Part shown: piece by piece, positions 7,052-14,843 of the stretch
Numbering within the stretch: position 1 is the stretch's first letter
How the letters are laid out: each line of letters opens with the position of its first letter
Assembly: GCA_024959975.1 (NCBI GenBank)
Contig: JANXFM010000097.1
Coordinates: 1-16,786 of the forward strand
DNA length: 16,786 bases
From: Flavobacteriales bacterium
Lineage (GTDB): Bacteria > Bacteroidota > Bacteroidia > Flavobacteriales > UBA7430
Direction of reading: 5' to 3'
Translations under genes and position numbers: made by a program
The notes under the pieces: model-generated
The model's database searches: none
Told to the model about the DNA's origin: nothing
Seen by the model: only the letters and a program-made list of their open reading frames with translations

Positions 7052-8050
7052 TTATTTCTTTAGCTCAGATAATTTTTTCATCACTTTTTTGAAGGTGTTT
7101 AGCTGGATAACCATCCAGTCCTCACCATTTACAAGGGCATACATTCTTTCCGGATCGCGCATGGTGATGTCTCCGTCAACATAAGTACCTTCTGCAGCTT
7201 TTTTGTGAAATACCTTAATATGTGTTTTTGGTTCATTTACCGTGCTTACGGTAAGGTCGAAAATAGGTTTTGTTTGTAGTAAGGAGTCTGTGTTTAAAGT
7301 CCCCGAAACAAAACTCTCTGCGTACAGTTTTCTGAATGAGGCTATGTAGCTATCCATTTTTTTGGAATTAGCTTCAATAATAGTTTGTGAATTAAAAGCT
7401 GACAGCCGGAAGTTTTCATTTGTCTTTTCTATTTGAAAAGATTCACTTTTTTCATTTACATCGTGGTATTGCATTTTTATGGAAGTAATATTGAGATTGT
7501 CGTAATTCATGATGGTTTTATCTCTCCATAAATACTCATGGGTAAAGAATCTGCCCGATAAATACCCTCGGAATCCCGGGATGTGAACGGCATAAGGTTC
7601 TGTAGCTCCCTGCAACATCATAAAGGTTGCGGTAAGTTCTTGGTTTTCTCCACCAACATAAAGTGTTTTTTCTTCACCATTTTCAAGGAAAACCTGAACT
7701 TTAATTCCTTTAACGGCGAGGTTACCCAGTACGTTATCACGCATAGATAAGGGCACCGGATGTGCAATTTCCATACGTTGTAGTGTTTTTAACAGGTAAA
7801 ATATTCCCGATTTTCTAGCTTTGTAATTCTCGTTAATGGTCCATAAACTTTCGTTTACACGTTCTAATATTGCTGTTTTCGGAGCCTTGGAGGTTAAAAT
7901 TACTTTAACTACTTCACTGGTGTCAGCAACGGCAAAATCTCTACGGTCGGTACGTGTAATGGAATTTTCTTTCTTATTTAACAGATAGGCTGAGATTCCC
8001 AAGCAAACAATAAGAGCGATGGATATGATGTTCTTATTTTTCATGAGCAT
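7052..8050 (-). CDS. DUF4340 domain protein, membrane-anchored
   Basis: This 332-residue protein has one N-terminal membrane segment (about residues 8-24, NIISIALIVCLGISAYL). A soluble, presumably periplasmic domain follows, with the DUF4340 pattern: VILTSKAPKTAILERVNESLWTINENYKARKSGIFYLLKTLQRM, then KTLYVGGENQELTATFMMLQG and RFFTHEYLWRDKTIMNY. Biochemical function is unknown. It starts inside the end of gldG (17-nt overlap from ATG 8050; a second in-frame ATG at 8044 would give an 11-nt overlap), so the two are probably translated together. ABC-2 permease, GldG-type protein and DUF4340 is a common gene trio in many bacteria, so I infer it is a third subunit of the same transporter-like complex. 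No terminator is visible after it. Confidence 0.8.
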   Translation of the reverse strand: MLMKNKNIISIALIVCLGISAYLLNKKENSITRTDRRDFAVADTSEVVKVILTSKAPKTAILERVNESLWTINENYKARKSGIFYLLKTLQRMEIAHPVPLSMRDNVLGNLAVKGIKVQVFLENGEEKTLYVGGENQELTATFMMLQGATEPYAVHIPGFRGYLSGRFFTHEYLWRDKTIMNYDNLNITSIKMQYHDVNEKSESFQIEKTNENFRLSAFNSQTIIEANSKKMDSYIASFRKLYAESFVSGTLNTDSLLQTKPIFDLTVSTVNEPKTHIKVFHKKAAEGTYVDGDITMRDPERMYALVNGEDWMVIQLNTFKKVMKKLSELKK

Positions 8051-9755
8051 ATTTTTTCTTTCTATTATGTTGCTTTATTAATCCGAATAGTATTATTAAC
8101 AATACAGGAATTACAAGATTGAGTATTTGCCAAAAATTTCTTTCCCGGTTTATTTTTTGAACGTCCAGCAAACGCATTTTTAACTCTCGGGTTCTCACAT
8201 TTATTAGTGCATCTTCTTCTAACAGGTAGTCAATAGAGTTGAGAATAAAGTCTTTGTTACCATATTGACGTTTTTCGTATTTGTCGAAACCTAAAGGGAG
8301 CGCTGCACCTCTAGAAACTTCATTTTGTGCAATATCGCCATCTGAAATAACCAGCATTCGCGTTGCTTTACTCGATTCATTAAACGGAAGTTTTTTGCTT
8401 AACGGATTGATTCTGTTTTTGAAGATGGATTCAAAAGTACCTTCGAGTAACACGGCCAGTGCCCGAGATCCTTTATTGAATTCTTCTTGCACAGGAGGGT
8501 CCAAAGCCTTTTGCAAACTTACTTCGTAAGGTGTGTTTGCCAATTTTGTGTAGGGAGAAGTGTGCAGAAGAACAGTTTTGTTGATTTTTGTGTTGGTTTT
8601 AACGGTGTCAATACTTCCTGCAAAATTAAGTTTTACGGCATTTAGATTACTTGTTATCGGATGGCTTGATGTAGGGATAGATACCAGGAAATATCTCCAG
8701 GGTAATAATTCCCATTTAGGTACATCATTGACAAAACTTACAGGAATAGGGATTTTAGATGAGGAAATATCTTCAACCAAATCGCTATTTAGACGAACTC
8801 CGTATTTAAAAAGTTGATCGCTTAGATTTAGATCTCTTAGTGGATAAGCAAGGAATGAGCCTTTGTTCGACAGCGAGTCCATATCGGCATTGGTTGCATC
8901 GAGCATCCAAATTACTTTACCGCCACTCATTACATATTGGTCGATAAAGTACTTGTCCAGATTTTGAAATGTCGTTTGGGGTTTCGCTATTAATAATAGC
9001 TTTTTTAGTTTTAAATCTCTTAATTTCTTTCCCAGATCGGGTTCTCCTAATGAGTCGATTTCAAATTCGCGCAGATCAATTTTATCTATGGAATATTGTT
9101 GCGCTAAAGTGTTAGTTAGGTCTTCAATTTCAGTACCTTCTAGTTCTCCATGTCCGGTTAAAAATGCAATTCTGGGTTTTAAGGGTGTTTTTAGTTGCTT
9201 AATGGCATTTGTAAATTCATATTCGAGCTCACGAATAGATTGTTCTAAATTTTGGTCGGTACTGCCAGCAATTTGATTTTTTAATAATTGTACTGCTATT
9301 TCTTTAGCACCGTATTTCACAATAGCTCCGGGTACAATAATTTTTTCGGAATAACTATCGCCATCTTTAACCTGTAAGCTGGTAGGGTTTAAGCCTTTTT
9401 CGTAGAGCTGCTTAATAATTTCATTTCTCGTTTTATCGTCTCTACTTTCGGTAGGGTTAATGAAGGTGTATTGTATGAGGTTATTTTGAGATTTAAATTC
9501 AGATAAGATCTGGCGTGTTTCCAGACTTAAGCGTTCAATTCCCGCAGGAAAATCGCCTTCCAGATACACTTCAACATAGATGTAGTCGTCAAGGGTTGAT
9601 AGTAGTTCTTTGGAAGCATCGGAAAGTGAATATCGGCCTTCTTTAGTTAGATCAAAACGGTGGTGCACCAGAGAACCAATGATATTAATAAGTACAATGA
9701 TTACGAGAATACTTAAAAATTGAATGATATCTTTTTTTCTGTTTTGCATCACCAT
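8034..9755 (-). CDS. gldG: GldG-type ABC transporter auxiliary protein
   Basis: The 573-residue protein matches the GldG / ABC-transporter auxiliary family. It has an N-terminal membrane anchor (about 10-30) followed by the signature HHRFDLTKEGRYSLSDASKELL. A large extracytoplasmic domain contains PRIAFLTGHGELEG and GGKVIWMLDATNAD. A C-terminal membrane helix (about 541-560) ends in a basic tail, KQHNRKKKYAHEK. In Flavobacterium johnsoniae GldG works with GldF and the ATPase GldA and was linked to gliding; the transported substrate is unknown. The start is ambiguous. ATG 9755 overlaps gldF by 7 nt, while the next ATG (9749) gives a classic TGATG stop/start junction and begins MQNRKKD. Gene presence does not prove that this organism glides. 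Confidence 0.9.
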   Translation of the reverse strand: MVMQNRKKDIIQFLSILVIIVLINIIGSLVHHRFDLTKEGRYSLSDASKELLSTLDDYIYVEVYLEGDFPAGIERLSLETRQILSEFKSQNNLIQYTFINPTESRDDKTRNEIIKQLYEKGLNPTSLQVKDGDSYSEKIIVPGAIVKYGAKEIAVQLLKNQIAGSTDQNLEQSIRELEYEFTNAIKQLKTPLKPRIAFLTGHGELEGTEIEDLTNTLAQQYSIDKIDLREFEIDSLGEPDLGKKLRDLKLKKLLLIAKPQTTFQNLDKYFIDQYVMSGGKVIWMLDATNADMDSLSNKGSFLAYPLRDLNLSDQLFKYGVRLNSDLVEDISSSKIPIPVSFVNDVPKWELLPWRYFLVSIPTSSHPITSNLNAVKLNFAGSIDTVKTNTKINKTVLLHTSPYTKLANTPYEVSLQKALDPPVQEEFNKGSRALAVLLEGTFESIFKNRINPLSKKLPFNESSKATRMLVISDGDIAQNEVSRGAALPLGFDKYEKRQYGNKDFILNSIDYLLEEDALINVRTRELKMRLLDVQKINRERNFWQILNLVIPVLLIILFGLIKQHNRKKKYAHEK

Positions 9756-10480
9756 TTTTTGCTTTCAAGTGATAATTTGCTTCCAAAAAGGAAAAGACTG
9801 ATTAAGCTAACGAAATACAATACATCTCGTGTGTCTACAACTCCTCTGCTAATTGCATTGTAATGGTAGCTTATTCCTAATTTTTCAATACTTAACTCCA
9901 TTCCTGTATGTGATAATAGGGTTGCAATCTGTTCAAAACCGGAAAAGCAGAAAAAGCAAAAGAATAAGGAAAGAATAAAGGCTACGATTTGGTTTTCTGT
10001 TAAGCTCGAAGCAAAAACACCTATGGAAACATACACTCCTGAAAGGAATATTAAGCCTATGTAGGACCCTATGGTAGCTCCCCAGTCGAGATTTCCCTGG
10101 GGTTGCCCTAAAATGTAAATACTGAGCACATACATTAAAGTAGGGGCCAGAGCGATGAGGCATAAAATGAGTCCGGCAAAATATTTTCCCAATACCAATT
10201 CTAATTCACTAATTGGTTTGGTAAGGAGTAGTTCTATGGTACCTGTTTTAAGTTCATCTGCAAAGAAACGCATGGTTAGTGCCGGGATTAAAAATAAAAA
10301 TACCCATGGAGCCAAAAAGAAAAGTCCGTCGAGACCTGCATATCCCGAATCTAATAAGTTGAATGATCCCGGGAATACCCAAAGAAATAATCCGTTGAGA
10401 ATTAAAAACACCAATACAACCATGTAGCCGGTTAATGAGCTAAGAAAGCTGTTTAGTTCTTTTTTGAGAATGCTGATCAT
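9749..10480 (-). CDS. gldF: GldF-type ABC-2 permease
   Basis: This 243-residue integral membrane protein has about six membrane helices (near 16-37, 54-74, 99-124, 138-160, 165-185 and 219-236). The cytoplasmic loop MRFFADELKTGTIELLLTKPISE (70-92) is the conserved ABC-2 permease element that contacts the ATPase. Length and sequence fit GldF. It is the membrane channel or permease of the putative GldAFG complex. The start ATG 10480 overlaps the stop of the upstream monooxygenase-like gene by ATGA, and its own stop overlaps the gldG start. No ATP-binding cassette gene is present in the window, so the ATPase must be encoded elsewhere, as gldA is in F. johnsoniae. Confidence 0.9.
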   Translation of the reverse strand: MISILKKELNSFLSSLTGYMVVLVFLILNGLFLWVFPGSFNLLDSGYAGLDGLFFLAPWVFLFLIPALTMRFFADELKTGTIELLLTKPISELELVLGKYFAGLILCLIALAPTLMYVLSIYILGQPQGNLDWGATIGSYIGLIFLSGVYVSIGVFASSLTENQIVAFILSLFFCFFCFSGFEQIATLLSHTGMELSIEKLGISYHYNAISRGVVDTRDVLYFVSLISLFLFGSKLSLESKKW

Positions 10481-10773
10481 TGTGCTTCATTGATTTTTTC
10501 AGTACTCCAGGCCTCAGGCTTGTCGTTGAATAATATTTTTGTTTTGTTCCAAACACCCTCAAATAATTCGGATTGTCTGTATTTGTTTAAATCGTCTTCA
10601 GAATCCCACCAGCTGTAGGTAAAGAAAATATTTTTTTCATTTACATCTTGTAGCATTTCTACACGATGACAACCTTTTTGAGCCAGAATTTTCTGTTTAC
10701 TCTCCTCAAATATCGTTTTAAAAGCTGAAATATGCTCAGCATGGAAACTTAATTTTACAATCCTGATTATCAT
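10477..10773 (-). CDS. Antibiotic biosynthesis monooxygenase (ABM) fold protein
   Basis: This is a 98-residue single-domain protein of the dimeric ferredoxin-like ABM family. It begins MIIRIVKLSFHAEHISAFKTIFEESKQKI, followed by GCHRVEMLQDVNEKNIFFTYSWWDSEDDLNKYRQSELFEGVWNK. The FFTYSWWDSEDDLNKY segment is the usual ABM strand-helix signature. Members include quinol monooxygenases and haem-degrading enzymes, but many have no known substrate, so no reaction is assigned. It lacks a signal peptide and is probably cytoplasmic. It overlaps the SAM hydrolase-like gene by ATGA at its start and gldF by ATGA at its end, which indicates tight translational coupling. Its link to the gld genes may be positional only. 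Confidence 0.8.
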   Translation of the reverse strand: MIIRIVKLSFHAEHISAFKTIFEESKQKILAQKGCHRVEMLQDVNEKNIFFTYSWWDSEDDLNKYRQSELFEGVWNKTKILFNDKPEAWSTEKINEAQ

Positions 10774-11573
10774 AAGAATTCGATACTAATTCGATCTTTC
10801 ACTTTTATTCCCAGTAAGCCACTGGCACCATTCGCTACATTTGCATCGCCTTTATTAATGGCAATTTCTAAATGACCTGCTGAGTTGAATAATGCAAGCA
10901 TTTCTCCTTCGGTAACCTGACTGTATGATTTGTGTAGTAATTTAATATTGTTTCTTCTAGGTAGTTTTATCTCAAATGTTTTTCCTGCAACAGACTCCCT
11001 GAAGAATTTTTCAGTAATATTACTAATGACGTTTCCGTAGTGATCTATGTAAATTACTTGACCATTTAGAACTTTTCGGTCTGCCGACAGGGTAGGTTGG
11101 AAATCCTTAACTTCTTTTAGTTGCTCTATTTGGCGACCAATAACACCCAAAGTTCCGCCTCTGTTAAGGTGGCAGGCAGCTTTTACAAATACATCTTTCA
11201 TAGGAAAGGGAATACTATCTGATTCCTGGGAAATATTTAAAGCAATAATTTGTTCTGGTTTAAAATAAGGGAACATCAAAGAGAATATGCCTGTATCTGC
11301 ACCGATAAAATAGTGTCCGTCAACTTTACAAGCTACGTGTTGTTTTGTTTTCGTAGCTTCAGCATCAATGCCGATCATGTGTATGGTTCCTTCTGGAAAA
11401 TGATGGTAGGCATTTTTGAGAATGTAAGCTGCTTCCTGAATGTTGAAAGGAGAAACCCGGTGAGAGATGTCTACAATTTGAGCTTGGGGAGACTCCGATA
11501 AGATCGCTCCTTTTATGGCAGCGGTAAAATAATCTTTGTTACCGTAATCGCTTGTTAATGTAATGATTGCCAT
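10770..11573 (-). CDS. SAM hydroxide adenosyltransferase-like protein (DUF62), divergent
   Basis: This 267-residue protein has the two-domain layout of the SAM hydroxide adenosyltransferase / fluorinase-chlorinase family. It begins with TLTSDYGNKDYFTAAIKGAI, has GADTGIFSLMF at 91-101, and the C-terminal-domain motif IDHYGNVISNI at 176-186. Characterised members split SAM to adenosine and methionine using Asp-Arg-His. Here Asp70 is kept, but the usual DPGVGTxR loop reads DAEATKTK (70-77), placing Lys77 at the Arg position. The FHGRD motif reads FPMKD (123-127), so the His is Pro. By eye, the catalytic triad is therefore incomplete. It may bind SAM or adenosine, or use another substrate. It is the first gene of the cluster that runs through gldF and gldG. 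ATG 11573 is the natural start. Confidence 0.82.
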   Translation of the reverse strand: MAIITLTSDYGNKDYFTAAIKGAILSESPQAQIVDISHRVSPFNIQEAAYILKNAYHHFPEGTIHMIGIDAEATKTKQHVACKVDGHYFIGADTGIFSLMFPYFKPEQIIALNISQESDSIPFPMKDVFVKAACHLNRGGTLGVIGRQIEQLKEVKDFQPTLSADRKVLNGQVIYIDHYGNVISNITEKFFRESVAGKTFEIKLPRRNNIKLLHKSYSQVTEGEMLALFNSAGHLEIAINKGDANVANGASGLLGIKVKDRISIEFL

Positions 11574-11706
11574 ATTGCTGAAAAACAGCTAAGTTTACTT
11601 GAAATAATTTGATGAAATTTGTTATTTTGTGTGTTAAAATTAAGCAAATAATCTTAGTTGAAAAGAATTTCATTGGAATTCGTTTAACTAAATAAATATC
11701 AACTAT
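11574..11706. promoter_or_regulatory. Divergent promoter region between gld cluster and phoH
   Basis: This 133-nt AT-rich gap must drive both the leftward SAM-like/ABM/gld cluster and rightward phoH-purC. On the plus strand TTATTTTG (11622-11629) is one base off the -7 consensus, with CTTG at 11598-11601 as a weak -33. On the minus strand I find no clean TAnnTTTG box. There is no hairpin or operator-like palindrome. Confidence 0.35.
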
Positions 11707-12657
11707 TTGGCAGAAAAAAAGTTTACATTAACCGACATCGATCCCATAGAAATCTATGGCTCTCGAAATTCAAAATTGGACTTAATTAAGTCTTACTATC
11801 CAAAATTGAAAATTATTGCACGTGGAGGTGAGCTTACTGTTTTGGGTGAAGAAGAAATTATTGAGCAATTTGAAACCAAGTTGCAGGTTCTTATTCAGCA
11901 TTTTCATAAATACAATAGATTAACCGAAAGTAATATTGATCGTTTAATTATGGAAGACCACAATGTGGTTTTAGAATTAGATGACGATGTTATTGTACAT
12001 GGTACACATGGTAAACTTGTAAAGGCACGTACGGCCAATCAGCGAAAATTAGTTGATTTGTCGCATGATAATGATATGGTTTTTGCCATTGGACCTGCCG
12101 GTACGGGTAAAACATACACGGCTGTGGCTCTGGCGGTAAGAGCCTTGAAGAATAAAGAAGTAAAACGTATTATTTTAACCAGACCTGCTGTAGAAGCAGG
12201 AGAGAATCTTGGTTTTTTGCCGGGTGATATGAAGGATAAGTTAGATCCTTACATGCAGCCTTTGTATGATGCGCTTAACGATATGATTCCCGCTGAAAAG
12301 CTAAAAGCATTTATTGAGGAACGAGTAATCCAGATTGCTCCATTAGCATTTATGAGAGGTAGAACTCTTGATAATGCTTTTGTGATTTTAGATGAAGCAC
12401 AAAATACGACTGTACAACAAATGAAAATGTTCCTTACCCGTATGGGGCGTTCTGCTAAATTTGTTGTTACCGGAGACATGACTCAGGTAGATCTGCCGAA
12501 TCGTCAAAAGTCTGGTTTGCGCCATTCTTTAGAATTGTTGGGTAAAGTAAAGGGGATTGGAATAGTTTACTTAGACGAAAAAGATGTGATTCGCCATAAG
12601 TTGGTGATGAAAATCATAAAAGCTTACAAACAAGAAGAACAAATAAAGGAGAAATAA
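11707..12657 (+). CDS. phoH: PhoH-like ATPase
   Basis: This 316-residue PhoH-family P-loop protein has an N-terminal KH-like region with SKLDLIKSYYPKLKIIARGGELTV. Walker A GPAGTGKT is at 129-136, the conserved LTRPAVEAGENLGFLPGDMKDKLDPYMQPLYDAL follows, and the Walker B motif LDEAQN is at 228-233. VVTGDMTQVDLP and SGLRHSLELL complete the family core. PhoH-like proteins are thought to act in RNA metabolism, but their exact activity is poorly defined. The start is TTG: the in-frame stop at 11689 leaves no ATG or GTG before the conserved N-terminus, and MAEKKFTLTDIDPIEIYGSRN aligns with normal PhoH starts. It is one base upstream of purC, so the two form an operon. Confidence 0.93.
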   Translation: MAEKKFTLTDIDPIEIYGSRNSKLDLIKSYYPKLKIIARGGELTVLGEEEIIEQFETKLQVLIQHFHKYNRLTESNIDRLIMEDHNVVLELDDDVIVHGTHGKLVKARTANQRKLVDLSHDNDMVFAIGPAGTGKTYTAVALAVRALKNKEVKRIILTRPAVEAGENLGFLPGDMKDKLDPYMQPLYDALNDMIPAEKLKAFIEERVIQIAPLAFMRGRTLDNAFVILDEAQNTTVQQMKMFLTRMGRSAKFVVTGDMTQVDLPNRQKSGLRHSLELLGKVKGIGIVYLDEKDVIRHKLVMKIIKAYKQEEQIKEK

Positions 12658-12658
12658 A

Positions 12659-13606
12659 GTGGGAAACACGATTTTAAAAACTGATTTTGATTTTCCGGGC
12701 CAAACGAAAGTTTACCACGGGAAAGTACGTGAAGTGTACACAATTAACAATGACTTATTGGTGATGATCGTTTCTGATCGCATCTCTGCATTCGATGTGG
12801 TGATGCCTAAAGGGATACCTTTTAAAGGTCAGGTATTGAACCAAATTGCAGCTAAATTTTTGGATGCAACGGAAGATATTGTTCCCAATTGGAAGATTGC
12901 GATGCCTGATGCTATGGTGACTGTTGGTAAATATTGTGAGCCTTTTAAAGTGGAAATGGTTATTCGTGGTTATCTTTCCGGACATGCCTGGAGAGAGTAT
13001 CGTGATGGTAAAAGAATTCTTTGTGGTGTTGCGATGCCTGATGGAATGAAAGAGAATGATAAATTCCCTACGCCTCTTATTACACCTACAACAAAAGCGG
13101 ATGTAGGACACGATGAGGATATCTCTAGAGAAGAAATTTTAAAGCAGGGGCTTGTTTCTGAAGAAGATTACTTGCTTTTGGAAAAGTACACGCGAGAAAT
13201 TTTCCAGAGAGGTACTGAAATAGCTGCTGATATGGGCTTGATCTTAGTAGATACCAAATATGAATTTGGTAAAGATAAGGATGGGAACATCACGTTGATT
13301 GATGAGATTCATACTCCGGATTCTTCCCGTTACTTTTACATGGATGGCTATGCAGATCGTCAGGATGCAGATGAATCACAAAAACAATTATCGAAAGAGT
13401 TTGTTCGTCAGTGGTTGATCTCTAATGGTTTTCAAGGTAAAGATGGTCAGCAAATCCCTGATATGGATGGGGCGTTTATCGACTCCGTATCTGAAAGGTA
13501 CATAGAGCTTTATGAAAATATTACCGGAGACAAGTTTGTGAAAGCTGATGTTACGGATGTATTGAATCGAGTAGAGAAGAATATTCTAGCTTATTTGAGC
13601 GCGTAA
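12659..13606 (+). CDS. purC: Phosphoribosylaminoimidazole-succinocarboxamide synthase
   Basis: This 315-residue SAICAR synthase catalyses the ATP-dependent joining of CAIR and aspartate in purine synthesis. Family marks are VYHGKVREVYTIN with MIVSDRISAFDVVMPKGIPFKGQVLN, the loop IRGYLSGHAWREY (from 102), and the signature DTKYEFG followed by DEIHTPDSSRYF (215-226). The length is that of the longer, eukaryote-like form common in Bacteroidota. The start is GTG 12659, with a good AGGAG at 12647-12651 and a 7-nt spacer, one of the few clear Shine-Dalgarno sites in the window. It follows phoH by one base, suggesting translational coupling. A strong terminator follows. Confidence 0.97.
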   Translation: MGNTILKTDFDFPGQTKVYHGKVREVYTINNDLLVMIVSDRISAFDVVMPKGIPFKGQVLNQIAAKFLDATEDIVPNWKIAMPDAMVTVGKYCEPFKVEMVIRGYLSGHAWREYRDGKRILCGVAMPDGMKENDKFPTPLITPTTKADVGHDEDISREEILKQGLVSEEDYLLLEKYTREIFQRGTEIAADMGLILVDTKYEFGKDKDGNITLIDEIHTPDSSRYFYMDGYADRQDADESQKQLSKEFVRQWLISNGFQGKDGQQIPDMDGAFIDSVSERYIELYENITGDKFVKADVTDVLNRVEKNILAYLSA

Positions 13607-13624
13607 AATTATTTACAAGAATCT

Positions 13625-13671
13625 AAAAAAAAAAAGGTCGTCTGAAAGTTATTTTTCAGACGACCTTTTTT
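13625..13671. terminator. Bidirectional terminator between purC and mqnE
   Basis: GGTCGTCTGAAA (13636-13647) pairs with TTTCAGACGACC (13654-13665) around a 6-nt loop. Eleven A flank the left side and six T the right, so the hairpin ends in U residues on both strands. It lies between the convergent purC and mqnE genes. Confidence 0.92.
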
Positions 13672-13676
13672 AGTGT

Positions 13677-14843
13677 CTAATTTTTAGCTGTTTCAGCAGA
13701 CCAATCGTAGTCTTTGTAGTCGTTAATAACATTGTAAAGCGTGCCTCTTTCAATTGGATGACGCCCGATATCTTCTATGAGCTTACAAAGTTCTTTGGTA
13801 CTTAGATTTGGGTTTTTCTCTTCAGCTCCGGCCATGGAATAGATTTTTGTGGAATCGTCAATGGTTCCATCGATATCGTTAACACCAAAGTTGAGTGACA
13901 TTTGTGCTGTATTTCTACCGATCATTGGCCAGTAAGCTTTAATATGATCGAAGTTGTCAAGAAAAATCCTTGAAACAGCGTACATTTTTAGATCTTCTAT
14001 GGTAGAAACTTCAGGTACATCAGACATTTGATTGTTCCCGTTGCGAAATTTTAAAGGAATGAATGTGTTGAAGCCTCCTGTTTTATCCTGAAGTTCTCTT
14101 AAGCGATTCATGTGGTCTATGCGATGTGCGTAGCTTTCGTAATGACCGTAAAGCAGTGTTGCATTTGATGGCATACCTACTTTGTGTGCTGTTTCATGAA
14201 TTTCCAGCCATTCGTCAGAAGTACATTTGTCATCACAAATACGAGATCTTAATTCTTCATCAAAAATTTCGGCACCCCCTCCCGGAAGCGAATCCTGACC
14301 GTGTTCTTTAAGGATGGTTAAACCTTCTTCGTATGAAACTTTGGCTTTACGACACATGTATTCTAGTTCTACAGCAGTAAAGGCTTTTACGTGTAGATCA
14401 GGTCTGTGATCCTTAATTCTTTTGATGAGCTCAGCAAAATAGTGTAAACCCATTTTCGGATGAACTCCACCTACGATGTGAACTTCGGTAACGGGTTGTT
14501 CATCGTATTCCTTAACCTTATCGAAAATGTCATCGGCACTTAATTCCCAGCCTTCTTGTCGGTGTTTTAGTAATCTGGAGTACGAACAGAATTTACAGTC
14601 GAAAACGCAAATGTTTGTTGGCTCTACATGGAAATTTCTGTTGAAATAGGTGTAGTCGCCGTGTTTTTTAGTTCGGATATGATTGGCCAGACTGCCTAAA
14701 AAACCCAATTCTCCTTTTTCAAATAAAAGGATGCCTTCTTCAACGGTAATTCGTTCTTCAGAAAGTACTTTTTGAACTATGGCTCTTAATTCTGAGTCTA
14801 AATCTGAATTGAAATAGATCTGAGTTTTGTCTTCTGCAATCAT
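13677..14843 (-). CDS. mqnE: Aminofutalosine synthase MqnE (radical SAM)
   Basis: This 388-residue radical SAM enzyme has the [4Fe-4S]-binding CxxxCxxC as Cys79, Cys83 and Cys86 within HVEPTNICVFDCKFCSYSRL. Other MqnE marks are VTEVHIVGGVHPKMGLHYFAEL, DSLPGGGAEIFDEELRSRIC, GMPSNATLLYGHYE and GGFNTFIPLKFRNGNN. It converts 3-(1-carboxyvinyloxy)benzoate to aminofutalosine in the futalosine route to menaquinone. MqnC is the related alternative, but the PGGGAEIFD and HYESYAHRIDH segments and the length favour MqnE. No other mqn gene is in the window. It is a single-gene unit reading into the shared terminator. The start ATG 14843 fits the family length. Confidence 0.94.
   Translation of the reverse strand: MIAEDKTQIYFNSDLDSELRAIVQKVLSEERITVEEGILLFEKGELGFLGSLANHIRTKKHGDYTYFNRNFHVEPTNICVFDCKFCSYSRLLKHRQEGWELSADDIFDKVKEYDEQPVTEVHIVGGVHPKMGLHYFAELIKRIKDHRPDLHVKAFTAVELEYMCRKAKVSYEEGLTILKEHGQDSLPGGGAEIFDEELRSRICDDKCTSDEWLEIHETAHKVGMPSNATLLYGHYESYAHRIDHMNRLRELQDKTGGFNTFIPLKFRNGNNQMSDVPEVSTIEDLKMYAVSRIFLDNFDHIKAYWPMIGRNTAQMSLNFGVNDIDGTIDDSTKIYSMAGAEEKNPNLSTKELCKLIEDIGRHPIERGTLYNVINDYKDYDWSAETAKN

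Noticed and set aside
9933..10427. ORFs of 76 and 90 codons within gldF
   Set aside because: They are out-of-frame shadows of a membrane protein gene whose overlaps with its neighbours define the true frame.
7052..11573. A defence or antibiotic-synthesis island, suggested by the ABM and SAM hydrolase-like names
   Set aside because: The neighbours are core genes, base composition is unchanged, and no nuclease, toxin or biosynthetic enzyme is present.
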